Origin: Mycolicibacterium sp. lyk4-40-TYG-92
GTDB lineage: Bacteria; Actinomycetota; Actinomycetes; Mycobacteriales; Mycobacteriaceae
Direction of reading: 5' to 3'
Assembly (NCBI RefSeq): GCF_030209435.1
Contig: NZ_JARVRX010000011.1
Location: 211,187 to 275,186, forward strand
DNA: 64,000 bases
Positions 42,087 to 50,914 of the stretch are shown piece by piece; the stretch's first letter is position 1; every line of letters begins with the position of its first letter. The notes under the pieces were generated by a model. It saw nothing but the letters and a program-made list of their open reading frames with translations. It ran no database searches and was not told the DNA's origin. Position numbers and translations under genes: made by a program.

Positions 42087-42108
42087 TGGCAGTGAACGCC
42101 CGGTGAAT
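42087..42108 (-). promoter_or_regulatory. PHO-box-like direct repeat upstream of phoU
   Basis: On the minus strand, ATTCACCGGGC (42108-42098) and GTTCACTGCCA (42097-42087), 42 nt before the phoU start. Same spacing and core (TTCAC) as the pstS box. Confidence 0.55.
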
Positions 42109-42123
42109 GGGACAGGTCAGATG

Positions 42124-44223
42124 CTATTTGCAGGTGGTGTCGGCCGCATTGGTGATGCTGAGGTCTTCCGGCAGCTTGGTCGGCTCTCCGGACAGGCTGC
42201 CGTGGGTCACCCGCATCTGGGCCGCTGAGCCGCCGGCCGCCGGGGTTCCCACTGCGGTGAAATCGGTTCCGAGCACCACCCGTACCACGTCTCCCAGGCC
42301 GGACACCCGCTCGACGTGGGCGCCGGGCAGCGTGGACGCCACGGTCGCGGCGGCCTGTTCGTGCCCCGCCGAGAAGAACACCGTCGTCGACGTCACCTGG
42401 CCCTGATAGTCGTCCGGCGAGTTGACGGTGAAGCCGTGCTGCTCGAGTTCCTTGGTCGCGGTCGCGGCCAGGCCGTCCTGACCGGTCGAGTTGGACACCC
42501 GGACCGTCACCTGGCTCGGGTCGGTCGTGGTGGTGTTGACCTCTTCGCCGTCCGGGGCGGCCGCGGTCGTGCTGGGCGTGGCCGCCGCGGATGGGACCGG
42601 GGCCTTGTCGGAGTTGCGTTCCTCGGGCAGCGGATCGTCGTTGATGATCGCGTCGAACAGCGCGCGCATGTCGTCGACCCGCGGCGGTTCGTTGCCTTCG
42701 GAGTCGGTGACGCCGGTGGGCACGGTGACGAAGGTGACGCGGCCGGCGCTGACGCCCTGGATGGACTGACCGAGCTGCACCAGGTCCTTGGTGGTGACGT
42801 TGTCGACCGAGGAGTCGTTGATGAACAGGTTGACGACGTTGTTGAGCTTGCCGACGTTGAAGAACGTGTCCTTGGAGATCATCGACCGCAGCAGGGATGA
42901 CAGGAACATCTGCTGACGCTTGATCCGACCGTAGTCGCCGTTGACCTCGGTGGTGACCTGACGGGCGCGGACGTACTGCAGCGCGGTGTGGCCGTCGATG
43001 ACCTGACGGCCGGAGTGCTCCAGCACGGTGCCCAGCTCGTAGTCCTCGAGGGGCGTGCTGCTGCAGACCTCGACGCCGCCGACGGCGTCGACGAGTTTGG
43101 AGAATCCGGCGAAATCGACTGCCATGAACCGGTTCACCGACAGGCCGGAGAGCTTCTGGATCACCTTCACCAGGCACTTCGGTCCGCCGAACGAGTAGGC
43201 CGAGTTCAGCTTGGTCTCGGTGTAAACCTGGTCGGGCCCATAGCTTTTGGTGTCTTCGTCGTAGATGGGCCCGTAGCCGCCGGTCTTCGGATCCCAGGCT
43301 TCACACTGTGTCGGCTTGATCGCCAGGTCGCGCGGGAACGACACTGCCACAACACGTTTGCGGTTCGCTGGAATGTTGACCAGCATGATCGTGTCGGAAC
43401 GTGTGCCGCCCGCGTCTTCGGTGGTACCGGCGCCCATGTCGGCGTTCTGGCCGTAGCGGCTGTCCACGCCGACGATCAGGAAGTTCTCGTCACCGAATTG
43501 GGCGTTGGGGTCGATGATGTCGCGGGAGTTGAGGTCCAGCGCCGAGACCCGGTTCATGTTGTTGTTCTTGATGTTCTGCCACTGCCAGGCAGCACCGGTC
43601 ATCGACAGCGCGATGACGGCCACCAGGGCCATGAGGATGCGGCCGGCCACCGCGAACCGATGGCGGGTGTGGTGATCGACCGGTGGCGGAGTGTCGGCAT
43701 GCGTCGGACGCTCCGGATGGTCGATGTAGTTCCGGACGTCAGTGCGCACCACGGCGTGCGGCCGTTCGGGCAGCGTGCCGGGTTCGGCCGGCGGTGCGCC
43801 GAAAACCTCTGTGACGGGATCGGATTCGATTCGACGGCGGGCGGTGCGCGGCGGTTCTTCAGCAGCGGGTGCATTCGGTGCGCCGGCAGGCTCGGGCGCC
43901 GGCTCGGGCCGCGTCGGGCGTACCGGCTTCGGCGCGGTGCGCGGTGGCGCGGCAGTTTTCTGTTGCGACGTGGTTTCGGGTGGCGCGGGTGCCTCGATGG
44001 CGGGCGCCGGCGGGACCGCGCCGCCGGAGAGCCGGGCGATGAGTTCGGCGACCGTGACGCCACCACCGCCGTGGCTGCCGGTGACCTCGTCGGCCGGCGG
44101 TTCGGGTAGGTGACCGGCGCGTTCCCACGGCGCCCGGACGGGGCCCGCGGCCCGCGTCGTACGGGTTACCCAGGGGTTGTCGCCGTCACCCTCACCGGGG
44201 GTGGTCCGGTCGCGGTCGCTCAC
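42124..44223 (-). CDS. LytR-CpsA-Psr (LCP) family cell-wall ligase
   Basis: 699 aa. A long Pro/Ala-rich disordered cytoplasmic N-terminus (about 190 residues) is followed by one membrane helix (VAGRILMALVAVIALSMTGAAW). The extracellular LCP domain has FLIVGVDSRYGQ, SDTIMLVNIPANRKRVVAVSFPRDL and ALQYVRARQVTTEVNGDYGRIKRQQ. A C-terminal LytR_C domain begins near ITVRVSNSTGQDGLA. Attaches arabinogalactan (or another phosphopolyprenyl-linked glycan) to peptidoglycan. GTG start 2 nt after the dusB stop; last gene of desA1-dusB-lcp. Corresponds to Rv0822c. Confidence 0.92.
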   Translation of the reverse strand: MSDRDRTTPGEGDGDNPWVTRTTRAAGPVRAPWERAGHLPEPPADEVTGSHGGGGVTVAELIARLSGGAVPPAPAIEAPAPPETTSQQKTAAPPRTAPKPVRPTRPEPAPEPAGAPNAPAAEEPPRTARRRIESDPVTEVFGAPPAEPGTLPERPHAVVRTDVRNYIDHPERPTHADTPPPVDHHTRHRFAVAGRILMALVAVIALSMTGAAWQWQNIKNNNMNRVSALDLNSRDIIDPNAQFGDENFLIVGVDSRYGQNADMGAGTTEDAGGTRSDTIMLVNIPANRKRVVAVSFPRDLAIKPTQCEAWDPKTGGYGPIYDEDTKSYGPDQVYTETKLNSAYSFGGPKCLVKVIQKLSGLSVNRFMAVDFAGFSKLVDAVGGVEVCSSTPLEDYELGTVLEHSGRQVIDGHTALQYVRARQVTTEVNGDYGRIKRQQMFLSSLLRSMISKDTFFNVGKLNNVVNLFINDSSVDNVTTKDLVQLGQSIQGVSAGRVTFVTVPTGVTDSEGNEPPRVDDMRALFDAIINDDPLPEERNSDKAPVPSAAATPSTTAAAPDGEEVNTTTTDPSQVTVRVSNSTGQDGLAATATKELEQHGFTVNSPDDYQGQVTSTTVFFSAGHEQAAATVASTLPGAHVERVSGLGDVVRVVLGTDFTAVGTPAAGGSAAQMRVTHGSLSGEPTKLPEDLSITNAADTTCK

Positions 44224-44225
44224 GT

Positions 44226-45401
44226 CTACCCGCCAGAGTTGACCACGTCGGCGCCGAACGGCACCGTGCAGTCGTCGGGGTCGTCCAGCCAGCCTTCGGG
44301 CAGCACCACGGAACCCGGCGACCCCTGCCGGCCTCGCGGGCCCTCTGCGCAGTCCGGGAACGGCACATCGGAATCCAGTTGGGTGAGCAGCTCGTCCAGC
44401 TCGGCCAGGGTTTTCACCAGGGCCAGCGCGCGGCGCAGGTCGGCACCGGCGGGCAGCCCGTGCAGGTACCAGGCGACGTGCTTGCGGATGTCGCGCATGC
44501 CTTTGTCCTCGCCGAAGTGGTCGGCGAGCAGTTGGCCGTGCCGGCGGATGATGTCCGCGATCTCGCCGAGCGTCGGCGGCGTGGGGCGGGGCTGACCGTT
44601 GAAGGCCGCCGACAGTTCGGCGAACAGCCAGGGCCGGCCCAGACAGCCGCGGCCGATGACGACGCCGTCGCAGCCGGTCTCGGCCATCATGCGCAGGGCG
44701 TCGTCGGCGTCGAAGATGTCGCCGTTGCCGAGCACCGGGATGCCGGTGACGTGGGCTTTCAACGCGGCGATCTGGTTCCAGTCGGCGGTGCCGGAGTAGC
44801 GCTGCGCGGCGGTGCGGGCATGCAGCGCGACGGCGGCGGCACCTTCCTCGGCGGCGATCCGGCCGGCATCGAGGTGGGTGTGGTGGGCGTCGTCGATTCC
44901 GATCCGGAACTTCACCGTGACGGGGATATCAGTGTTTTCGGTGGCGCGCACGGCGGCCGCCACGATCTGACCGAACAACTTGCGCTTGTAGGGCAGCGCC
45001 GAACCGCCGCCGCGGCGGGTGACCTTGGGTACCGGGCAGCCGAAGTTCATGTCGATGTGGTCGGCCATGTTCTCGTCGACGATCATCTTGGCCGCAGCGT
45101 ACGTGGTGGCCGGGTCGACGGTGTAAAGCTGCAGCGAGCGGGGTGACTCCTCGGGCGCGAACGTCGTCATGTGCATGGTGGCGGCGTTGCGCTCGACGAG
45201 GGCCCGCGCGGTGACCATCTCGCAGACGTAGAGGCCGCTCACGGTGCCCACGCGGGCCAGCTCCTGCTCGCGGCACAGAGTGCGGAAGGCGACGTTCGTC
45301 ACGCCCGCCATGGGGGCGAGGACGACCGGGGATTGCAATGCGATCGGCCCGATCTGCAGGGCAGATCGGGCCGTCGTCGGGCCATTGGCGGTAAGGGTCA
45401 T
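44226..45401 (-). CDS. dusB: tRNA-dihydrouridine synthase (DusB/NifR3)
   Basis: 391-aa FMN enzyme reducing uridine to dihydrouridine in tRNA. VLAPMAGVTNVAFRTLCRE, IDMNFGCPVPKVTRRGGGSALP (active-site Cys in FGCP) and HARTAAQRYSGTADW; FMN phosphate site GCDGVVIGRGCLGRPW. The C-terminal about 50-residue tail is Asp/Pro-rich and typical of actinobacterial members. Overlaps desA1 by 4 nt. Confidence 0.94.
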   Translation of the reverse strand: MTLTANGPTTARSALQIGPIALQSPVVLAPMAGVTNVAFRTLCREQELARVGTVSGLYVCEMVTARALVERNAATMHMTTFAPEESPRSLQLYTVDPATTYAAAKMIVDENMADHIDMNFGCPVPKVTRRGGGSALPYKRKLFGQIVAAAVRATENTDIPVTVKFRIGIDDAHHTHLDAGRIAAEEGAAAVALHARTAAQRYSGTADWNQIAALKAHVTGIPVLGNGDIFDADDALRMMAETGCDGVVIGRGCLGRPWLFAELSAAFNGQPRPTPPTLGEIADIIRRHGQLLADHFGEDKGMRDIRKHVAWYLHGLPAGADLRRALALVKTLAELDELLTQLDSDVPFPDCAEGPRGRQGSPGSVVLPEGWLDDPDDCTVPFGADVVNSGG

Positions 45402-46399
45402 CCGGCCGAAGTGGACACCAGGAGGTTCTTCATCGCCTTCTTCTCGGCAACCTTGCGCTCGCGCTCCAGACGACGCTGCTTGGCCACCTCGAACTTCGCG
45501 CAGGTGTCCTCGAGCTCGTTGATGATCCGGCCCAGGTCGTCACGCAGGCGCGCGCCTTCACCGGTGAAGTCTTCGCGCTCGAAGATGCGCCACTTCTTGA
45601 GCACCGGCATGAGGACGTCATCGAGGTGGATGCGCGGGTCGTAGACGCCACCGACGGCGATGATGACGGCCTTGCGGCGGAAGTCGGGCACGGTGTACCC
45701 GGGCATCTTGAAGTTCTCGACGATGCGGTGCAGCGAGGCCATCGCCTGGTTCGGGTTGATGTCCAGGCCGGCGGCCGAGACATCGCGGTAGAAGATCATG
45801 TGCAGGTTCTCGTCACCCGAGATGCGCTGCAGCAGCTGGTCGGCGACGGGGTCATTGCAGGCCTTGCCGGTGTTGCGGTGCGAGACGCGGGTGGCGAGCT
45901 CCTGGAACGAGACGTACATGACCGAGTCGAACAGGCTCTCGGCGAACAGGTCGCCCTGCAGGTTCTGGCCGGGCGAGAAGCCGCGGGTGACCTGCTCGAC
46001 GCGCAGTTCCTCGAGCTCGACGGGGTCGCAGTTGCGGGTGACGACGAGGTAGTCGCGCAGGGCGATGCCGTGGCGGTTCTCCTCGGCGGTCCAGCGGTTC
46101 ACCCAGTAGCCCCAGGCGCCGTCCATGCCCATGTTCATCGCGATCTCGCGGTGGTAGGACGGCAGGTTGTCCTCGGTCAGCAGGTTCTGGACCATGGCGG
46201 TCTGGGCGACCTCGGAGAGCTTGGCCTGGTCCGGATCCCAGTCCTGGCCGCCGAGGGCGTAGTAGTTCTTGCCCTCTTTCCAGGGGATGTAGTCGTGCGG
46301 GTTCCAGTCTTTCCGCATGCTCATGTGGCGGTCGACGAGCTTCTCGACGACCGGCTCCAGCTCGTGCAGGAGCTGCAGGTCGGTGTAGTCGGCTGTCAT
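45398..46399 (-). CDS. desA1: Acyl-[acyl-carrier-protein] desaturase DesA1
   Basis: 333-aa di-iron ferritin-like desaturase acting on acyl-ACP, implicated in mycolic acid precursor desaturation. Di-iron ligands: WTAEENRHG (ExxH) and SGDENLHM (ExxH), plus AESLFDSVMYVSFQE. Start ATG 46399, preceded by GGGAGG, giving MTADYTDLQLLHELEP; an upstream extension is open but unlike the family. The 132-nt upstream gap should hold its promoter. Heads the desA1-dusB-lcp operon. Confidence 0.95.
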   Translation of the reverse strand: MTADYTDLQLLHELEPVVEKLVDRHMSMRKDWNPHDYIPWKEGKNYYALGGQDWDPDQAKLSEVAQTAMVQNLLTEDNLPSYHREIAMNMGMDGAWGYWVNRWTAEENRHGIALRDYLVVTRNCDPVELEELRVEQVTRGFSPGQNLQGDLFAESLFDSVMYVSFQELATRVSHRNTGKACNDPVADQLLQRISGDENLHMIFYRDVSAAGLDINPNQAMASLHRIVENFKMPGYTVPDFRRKAVIIAVGGVYDPRIHLDDVLMPVLKKWRIFEREDFTGEGARLRDDLGRIINELEDTCAKFEVAKQRRLERERKVAEKKAMKNLLVSTSAG

Positions 46400-46531
46400 G
46401 GCGCCTCCCGGTGCGATGTATCTGTACCTGTTGGTAGCAGTCAGAGTATCTGTGTCGGGTAGTGACATCAAGTTGCTGTGACGCATGTCTGTTCGGTGAT
46501 TCTGAACTGTGATGTCGGCGCGTGCTAGGTG

Positions 46532-47119
46532 TTACCGGTGTGAGGGCACCCGGCTCATCAGCATGTCGACGCAGTAGTCGACGAACTGTTCGCGCGTGAC
46601 GGGCAGCTTGCCGCCCAGATATCCGGTGAACAGTGCGGTGAGAGCGCCGATCAGGCTGGTGGCCTCGAGCGCCCGCCGCGCCGGCTCGCCGTCGGGGAAC
46701 ATCTTGTGCTGCAGCAGTTCGATGAAGCTCGGCATCCAGTCCGCGCCCGAACGGGTGAGTACCGGTTCCTGGGCCGGTGCGATGAGCAGCACGCGGCCGC
46801 GGGTGGGGTCGTCGACCATCATCGTGACGAACCGCTCGACGGCGTCGCGGGGGCTCTGCGATGTGGTCAGCGCCGCCATGGCCGTGGTGCACACCTCGTC
46901 ATACACGGCGCGGACGAAATCCTCACGGTCGGTGAAGCTTTCGTAGAAGTAGCGCTCGGTCAGGCCCGCCGTGCGGCACACCGCCCGGACGGTCGCCGCC
47001 GGGCCGTCGGAATGGCCGAGGGCGGCGATGCCGGCTTCGATGAGCGCCTCGCGACGCCGCGTCGGGCGGTCCGCCAGTGGGACGGTGGACCAGCGGCCCT
47101 GTCGTTGACCGGAAGGCAC
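46532..47119 (-). CDS. TetR family regulator (Rv0825c type)
   Basis: 195 aa from GTG 47119 with AGGAG upstream. Helix-turn-helix: RREALIEAGIAAL then AATVRAVCRTAGLTERYFYESFTDREDFVRAVYDE. The frame is open upstream but antisense to the DUF2236 gene. Divergent from the DUF2236 gene across a clear operator; it also lies upstream of desA1 in the same direction. Ligand unknown. Confidence 0.88.
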   Translation of the reverse strand: MPSGQRQGRWSTVPLADRPTRRREALIEAGIAALGHSDGPAATVRAVCRTAGLTERYFYESFTDREDFVRAVYDEVCTTAMAALTTSQSPRDAVERFVTMMVDDPTRGRVLLIAPAQEPVLTRSGADWMPSFIELLQHKMFPDGEPARRALEATSLIGALTALFTGYLGGKLPVTREQFVDYCVDMLMSRVPSHR

Positions 47120-47137
47120 GTGACTCCTAAGCTGTGG

Positions 47138-47157
47138 CTGACAACGCGTGTAGTCAG
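47138..47157. promoter_or_regulatory. TetR operator upstream of DUF2236 gene
   Basis: CTGACAACGCGTGTAGTCAG (47138-47157), 8 of 10 positions symmetric. Midway between the TetR start (47119) and the DUF2236 start (47183). Confidence 0.65.
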
Positions 47158-47182
47158 GATACCCGCTGACATCCAGGAAAGA

Positions 47183-48193
47183 ATGCCGGTGACCCAAAAT
47201 ACTTCCGACGCATGCCCCGTGACCAGCGATTCTGCCCCCGTGGCGGCAGGCTGCCCGGCCTCGCCCGGGGGGTACGACGCGGTGCCGCTGGGCCCTGACT
47301 CTCTGACGTGGAAGTACTTCGGCCAATGGACCGGGCTGTTTCAGGGCACGTGGGCGGGCTCCATGCAGAACATGCACCCGCAGCTCGGCGCGGCGGTGGA
47401 GGAGCACTCGATCTTCTTCATGGAGCGCATTCCGCGGCTGCTCCGTTCGATCTACCCGATCGGCGGCGTGGTCTTCGACGGTGACCGCGCGCCCAAGACC
47501 GGCGCCGAGGTACGCGACTATCACATCGGGATCAAGGGCGTCGACAAGCAGGGACGCCGCTACAGCGCGTTGAACCCCGACGTCTTCTACTGGGCCCACG
47601 CGACGTTCTTCAAATCCACCCTGCTGGCCGCCGAGAAATTCGGCGGCGGCATCTCCGAAGCCGACAAACGACAGCTGTTCGATGAGCACGTGCAGTGGTA
47701 CCGCATGTACGGGATGAGCATGCGGCCCGTGCCGAAGAGCTGGGAAGACTTCCAGGTCTACTGGGATCACATGTGCCGCAACGTGTTGGAGAACAACTAC
47801 GCGGCGCGCGAGGTCATGGATTTGTCCACCATGCCCAAACACCCTTCGCTGCAGTGGATTCCGGACTGGCTGTGGTCCCAGAACCTCAAGGTGATGCAGC
47901 GCTTCCTGACCTTCATGACGGTGGCTCTCTACGACCCGCCGGTGCGCGAACTCATGGGGTACTCGTGGTCCGCCCGTCAGCAGTGGGTGCACGACAGGCT
48001 GTGCGAAGTGATCACGCTGGTCACGAAATACGGCCCGAAGCGCAGGCTGATGCATCCGCGCAAGCGGTCGGCGATGGACCGCGCGACCGGCCGGCTGCCC
48101 ATCGATTCGCCGCTGGTCGAGACTCCCGCACGCAACCTGCCGCCCCGCGAATATCGGGGCCAGCCGCAGTTCTACTGCCCAATTGTGGACTGA
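47183..48193 (+). CDS. DUF2236 (rubber oxygenase/MpaB-like) protein, Rv0826 type
   Basis: 336 aa, oxygenase MpaB/latex-clearing-protein superfamily (predicted haem b or metal-dependent). Characteristic blocks: SLTWKYFGQWTGLFQGTWAGSMQNMHPQ, DRAPKTGAEVRDYH, FYWAHATFFKST with the conserved His, and WYRMYGMSMRPVPKSWEDFQVYWD. ATG 47183 after AGGAAAG. No signal peptide. Substrate unknown. Probably repressed by the divergent TetR. Confidence 0.85.
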   Translation: MPVTQNTSDACPVTSDSAPVAAGCPASPGGYDAVPLGPDSLTWKYFGQWTGLFQGTWAGSMQNMHPQLGAAVEEHSIFFMERIPRLLRSIYPIGGVVFDGDRAPKTGAEVRDYHIGIKGVDKQGRRYSALNPDVFYWAHATFFKSTLLAAEKFGGGISEADKRQLFDEHVQWYRMYGMSMRPVPKSWEDFQVYWDHMCRNVLENNYAAREVMDLSTMPKHPSLQWIPDWLWSQNLKVMQRFLTFMTVALYDPPVRELMGYSWSARQQWVHDRLCEVITLVTKYGPKRRLMHPRKRSAMDRATGRLPIDSPLVETPARNLPPREYRGQPQFYCPIVD

Positions 48194-48304
48194 CCCAGGC
48201 ACTTTGCGGCACTCGCAGCAATCCGAGGGGTCTGTGAGGCCGATTTAGTCGCCGGGTCACCGTCGAGCAATGGTTAGGCAACACGGCGGGTGTTGGCTCG
48301 ATGC

Positions 48305-48670
48305 ATGACGAGCATCTATGAGCAGATCGGAGGGGCCGAAGCGCTCGAACAGGTGGTGGCGGACTTCTACGAGCGCGTGCTGGCCGACACCGAACTCGCC
48401 GGCTTTTTCGCCGGCGCCAACATGTCACGGCTCAAAGGCCGGCAGGTGGAGTTCTTCGCCGCGGCTCTGGGTGGTCCGGAGCCATACACCGGCGCGTCCA
48501 TGCGGGACATCCACCGCGGCCGCGGGATTTCCCGGCAGCACTTCAATCTGGTGGCCGCGTATCTGAGTGAAAGCCTGGCCGCGGCCGGCGTCCCGGCGCG
48601 GACCGTGCAGCGGATCATGGCAGCGATCGCGCCGCTGGCCGGCGACATCGTCGCGGCAAAGAGCGCCTGA
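48305..48670 (+). CDS. glbN: Group I truncated haemoglobin
   Basis: 121 aa, 2-on-2 globin: MTSIYEQIGGAEALEQVVADFYERVLAD (GG motif), phenylalanines in FFAGANMSRLKGRQVEFFAAALGGP, and proximal His in MRDIHRGRGIS. Binds oxygen and detoxifies NO in relatives. Start ATG 48305; an in-frame ATG 15 nt upstream is less likely. No regulator adjacent. Confidence 0.92.
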   Translation: MTSIYEQIGGAEALEQVVADFYERVLADTELAGFFAGANMSRLKGRQVEFFAAALGGPEPYTGASMRDIHRGRGISRQHFNLVAAYLSESLAAAGVPARTVQRIMAAIAPLAGDIVAAKSA

Positions 48671-48733
48671 GAGCCTGCTCGTTTTCGGCTGACGCGGGGG
48701 TCGGTCGAGAGTGATTCGGGCTAGCGTGGGGTT

Positions 48734-49876
48734 ATGCGTCACCCCGGGGTTCTCGCCGACCGCTACCAGTTGCGGGGGACGCTGGGCCACGGAGGTATGG
48801 CGGAGGTCCGCGACGCCTGGGACGCCCAGTTGCAGCGTCCGGTGGCCGTAAAGCTGCTGCATGCGCCGCTGAGCGCACAGCCGGAGTTCCGGCGCCGTTT
48901 CGCGGTCGAGGCCCGCGCCGCGGCAGGACTGAGCCACCCGCATGTCGTTGCCGTCCACGACTACGGCGAGCAGGACGGCACGCCGTACATCGTCATGGAA
49001 CGGCTGCCGGGACGCACGCTGGCGGATGCCATCGCCGCGGGTCCGCTCTCGCTGCAGCAGGTTCGGTCGGTGCTCGACGATGTGCTCTCGGCGCTGGCGG
49101 TGGCCCACGCCGCCGGCATTCTGCATCGCGACATCAAGCCCGGGAACATCCTGCTGGACGATTTCGGGTCGGCCAAGATCGGCGACTTCGGCATCGCCAA
49201 GAGCGCGGAATCGAACCACACCATCGCGGGCCAGGTCGTGGGGACGATGGGCTATCTCAGCGCCGAGCGGCTGTCGGGGCATCCGGCGACCGTCGCTGAC
49301 GATCTCTACGCGGTCGGTGTGGTCGGATACCAGGCGCTCACCGGCCGCGCGCCCTTTCCGCAGGACAATCTGGTTGCGCTGGCCCGCGCTGTCTCCGAGG
49401 GGCATCCGGTACCGCTCAACGTGTTGCGGCCCGACGTCGATCCGGCCCTGGCGGCCGTCGTCGAACGTGCGATGGTTCGCGACCCCCGCCTGCGGTTCAG
49501 CAGTGCCGACGAGATGCGGGCGGCCCTGCACGGGGCGGTGCCGGTGGGGCGGCCGCCGACGTTGGTGCTCGCCGATCCGCTCCCCGATCCGGTGACGAGG
49601 CCGTTGTTGGTCCGCAGCCCGCGGCGCCGGTCGCGGATTCTGTTGTGGGCCTTGGCAGCTCTGGTGACCGCGGTGACGGTCATCGCCGTGATCGTCGATG
49701 CCGCGTCACGGACGTCGACGCCGGCGCCGGTCGGGACCAGCACGCCGGAGCCGGTACCGACCTCGACCCCGGCACCGGTATCGACTCCGTCACCGGTGGA
49801 TGACGCTCCTCCGCCCAACGGCCACGGCAATGGAAAAGGCAAGGGCCACAACAAGCCTGGGCACCGCGCCGATTGA
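48734..49876 (+). CDS. Transmembrane Ser/Thr protein kinase (PknB-like)
   Basis: 380 aa. N-terminal kinase domain (about residues 10-270): Gly-loop GTLGHGGMAEV, Lys40 in VAVK, HRDIKPGN (131-138), DFG (151-153), APE-like SAERL and DLYAVGVVGYQALTG. One membrane helix near 300-322. The short extracellular tail is Pro/Thr-rich (STPAPV repeats) then Gly/Lys-rich, with no PASTA or other sensor domain. TAGCGT (48722-48727) is 6 nt before the ATG: leaderless. Targets unknown. Confidence 0.93.
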   Translation: MRHPGVLADRYQLRGTLGHGGMAEVRDAWDAQLQRPVAVKLLHAPLSAQPEFRRRFAVEARAAAGLSHPHVVAVHDYGEQDGTPYIVMERLPGRTLADAIAAGPLSLQQVRSVLDDVLSALAVAHAAGILHRDIKPGNILLDDFGSAKIGDFGIAKSAESNHTIAGQVVGTMGYLSAERLSGHPATVADDLYAVGVVGYQALTGRAPFPQDNLVALARAVSEGHPVPLNVLRPDVDPALAAVVERAMVRDPRLRFSSADEMRAALHGAVPVGRPPTLVLADPLPDPVTRPLLVRSPRRRSRILLWALAALVTAVTVIAVIVDAASRTSTPAPVGTSTPEPVPTSTPAPVSTPSPVDDAPPPNGHGNGKGKGHNKPGHRAD

Positions 49877-49884
49877 CGGCGGGA

Positions 49885-50502
49885 TCAGCTGTCGATGTGC
49901 AGGACCCCCAGCGCCCATTGCGTACCGAGGCCCCGGCGCAGCGCCATGTGGATCCACAGCAGCGCCAGCGGCTCGAGCAGCCGAGCCGCAGTGAGGTCTC
50001 CGGCGTCGAGGGTTTCGAAACCGAGCTCCTGAACCAGTTGTGCCGCAATGTCTTTGGCAGTGTTGTCGTCGCCACAGACGAACATGACCGGAGCTGTCGG
50101 CAGTGCCGGGGTATCCATCATCGGGGCGCCGATCTGATTCATCGTCTTGCACACCCGGGCGCCGGGGGCCCAGGCGGCGATCTGTTCGGCGCCGGATGTC
50201 GTATGGCCCAGATCGAGCGCGGCGACGTCCGGGGTGAGCGGATTGGTGCAGTCGATCAACACTTTTCCCGTCAGGTCTCCGCAGGCAGTGACCGCCGCCT
50301 GCGTGCCCTGCCACGGTGTGCAGACGGCCACTACCTCGGCGTCGGCCACGGCGGTCGCGTTGTCGGTCACTGCCGTGCCGAGGCCGGCGTGCCTGGTGTC
50401 CCCGGGTTGCCTGACGCCATAGGTGATCTCGTGTCCGAGGCGCTGCCAGGCGCGCCCCAAGGTGCTGCCGACGTTTCCGGCGCCGATGATCGCGATACGC
50501 AT
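49885..50502 (-). CDS. NADP-binding F420-reductase-like oxidoreductase
   Basis: 205-aa Rossmann protein of the F420-dependent NADP reductase (NpdG/ProC-like) type: MRIAIIGAGNVGSTLGRAWQRLGHEITYGVR (GxGxxG), VLIDCTNPLTPD, KTMNQIG and VMFVCGDD. Redox partner uncertain (F420/NADP or NADPH-dependent). Follows the ABM gene after 3 nt, so an operon. Divergent regulator: MarR-PDZ protein. Confidence 0.83.
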   Translation of the reverse strand: MRIAIIGAGNVGSTLGRAWQRLGHEITYGVRQPGDTRHAGLGTAVTDNATAVADAEVVAVCTPWQGTQAAVTACGDLTGKVLIDCTNPLTPDVAALDLGHTTSGAEQIAAWAPGARVCKTMNQIGAPMMDTPALPTAPVMFVCGDDNTAKDIAAQLVQELGFETLDAGDLTAARLLEPLALLWIHMALRRGLGTQWALGVLHIDS

Positions 50503-50505
50503 CGG

Positions 50506-50832
50506 TCAGCCCGCCAGTGCCACGTCGTAGTGCTGCATCTCGTCGACCTGATCGACGAACGGCGCGATGTGCGAGAAGAAGGCGCGGAACTGCGGGCTGC
50601 GCCGGAACTTCTCGAGGTGATCCTCGACCGAGGTCCAACGGATCCGCAGAATCCAGCGATCCGATTCTTCGACGCACCTGGTCAGTTCGTAGCCGAGGCA
50701 GTGGTCGCTCTCCGACAGCGGAACGGCCGCGGCTTCGTACGCCGCTACGAAGGCTGCGGCGCGGTCAGGTGGAATCCGGTAGCGAATGTATTCGACGACG
50801 GGCGAGTGGTCCGTCGATTTGGAGCGATTCAT
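50506..50832 (-). CDS. Antibiotic-biosynthesis-monooxygenase (ABM) domain protein
   Basis: 108-aa dimeric alpha+beta barrel: VVEYIRYRIPPDRAAAFVAAYEAA, LGYELTRCVEESDRWILRIRWTSVEDHLEKFRRSPQFRAFF and ending VDEMQHYDV. Such proteins oxidise or bind quinone/aromatic-like substrates. Start ATG 50832, whose upstream side is the MarR operator. Confidence 0.85.
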   Translation of the reverse strand: MNRSKSTDHSPVVEYIRYRIPPDRAAAFVAAYEAAAVPLSESDHCLGYELTRCVEESDRWILRIRWTSVEDHLEKFRRSPQFRAFFSHIAPFVDQVDEMQHYDVALAG

Positions 50833-50837
50833 ATGGT

Positions 50838-50863
50838 AACAATGCTTGAACTCAAGCAATGTT
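50838..50863. promoter_or_regulatory. MarR-type operator
   Basis: AACAATGCTTGA (50838-50849), AC, TCAAGCAATGTT (50852-50863): arms match at 11 of 12 positions. It lies 5 nt upstream of the ABM start and about 50 nt from the MarR-PDZ start. The TTGnnnnnCAA form is typical for MarR proteins. Confidence 0.75.
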
Positions 50864-50914
50864 GCAATGGATTGTTGCCGAAAGTTGGCGTGACCTGGCG
50901 GTATCGTCGTCGTC

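Noticed and set aside
47120..48202. Extension of the TetR frame opposite the DUF2236 gene
   Set aside because: Shadow coding; TetR has a good ribosome binding site at GTG 47119.
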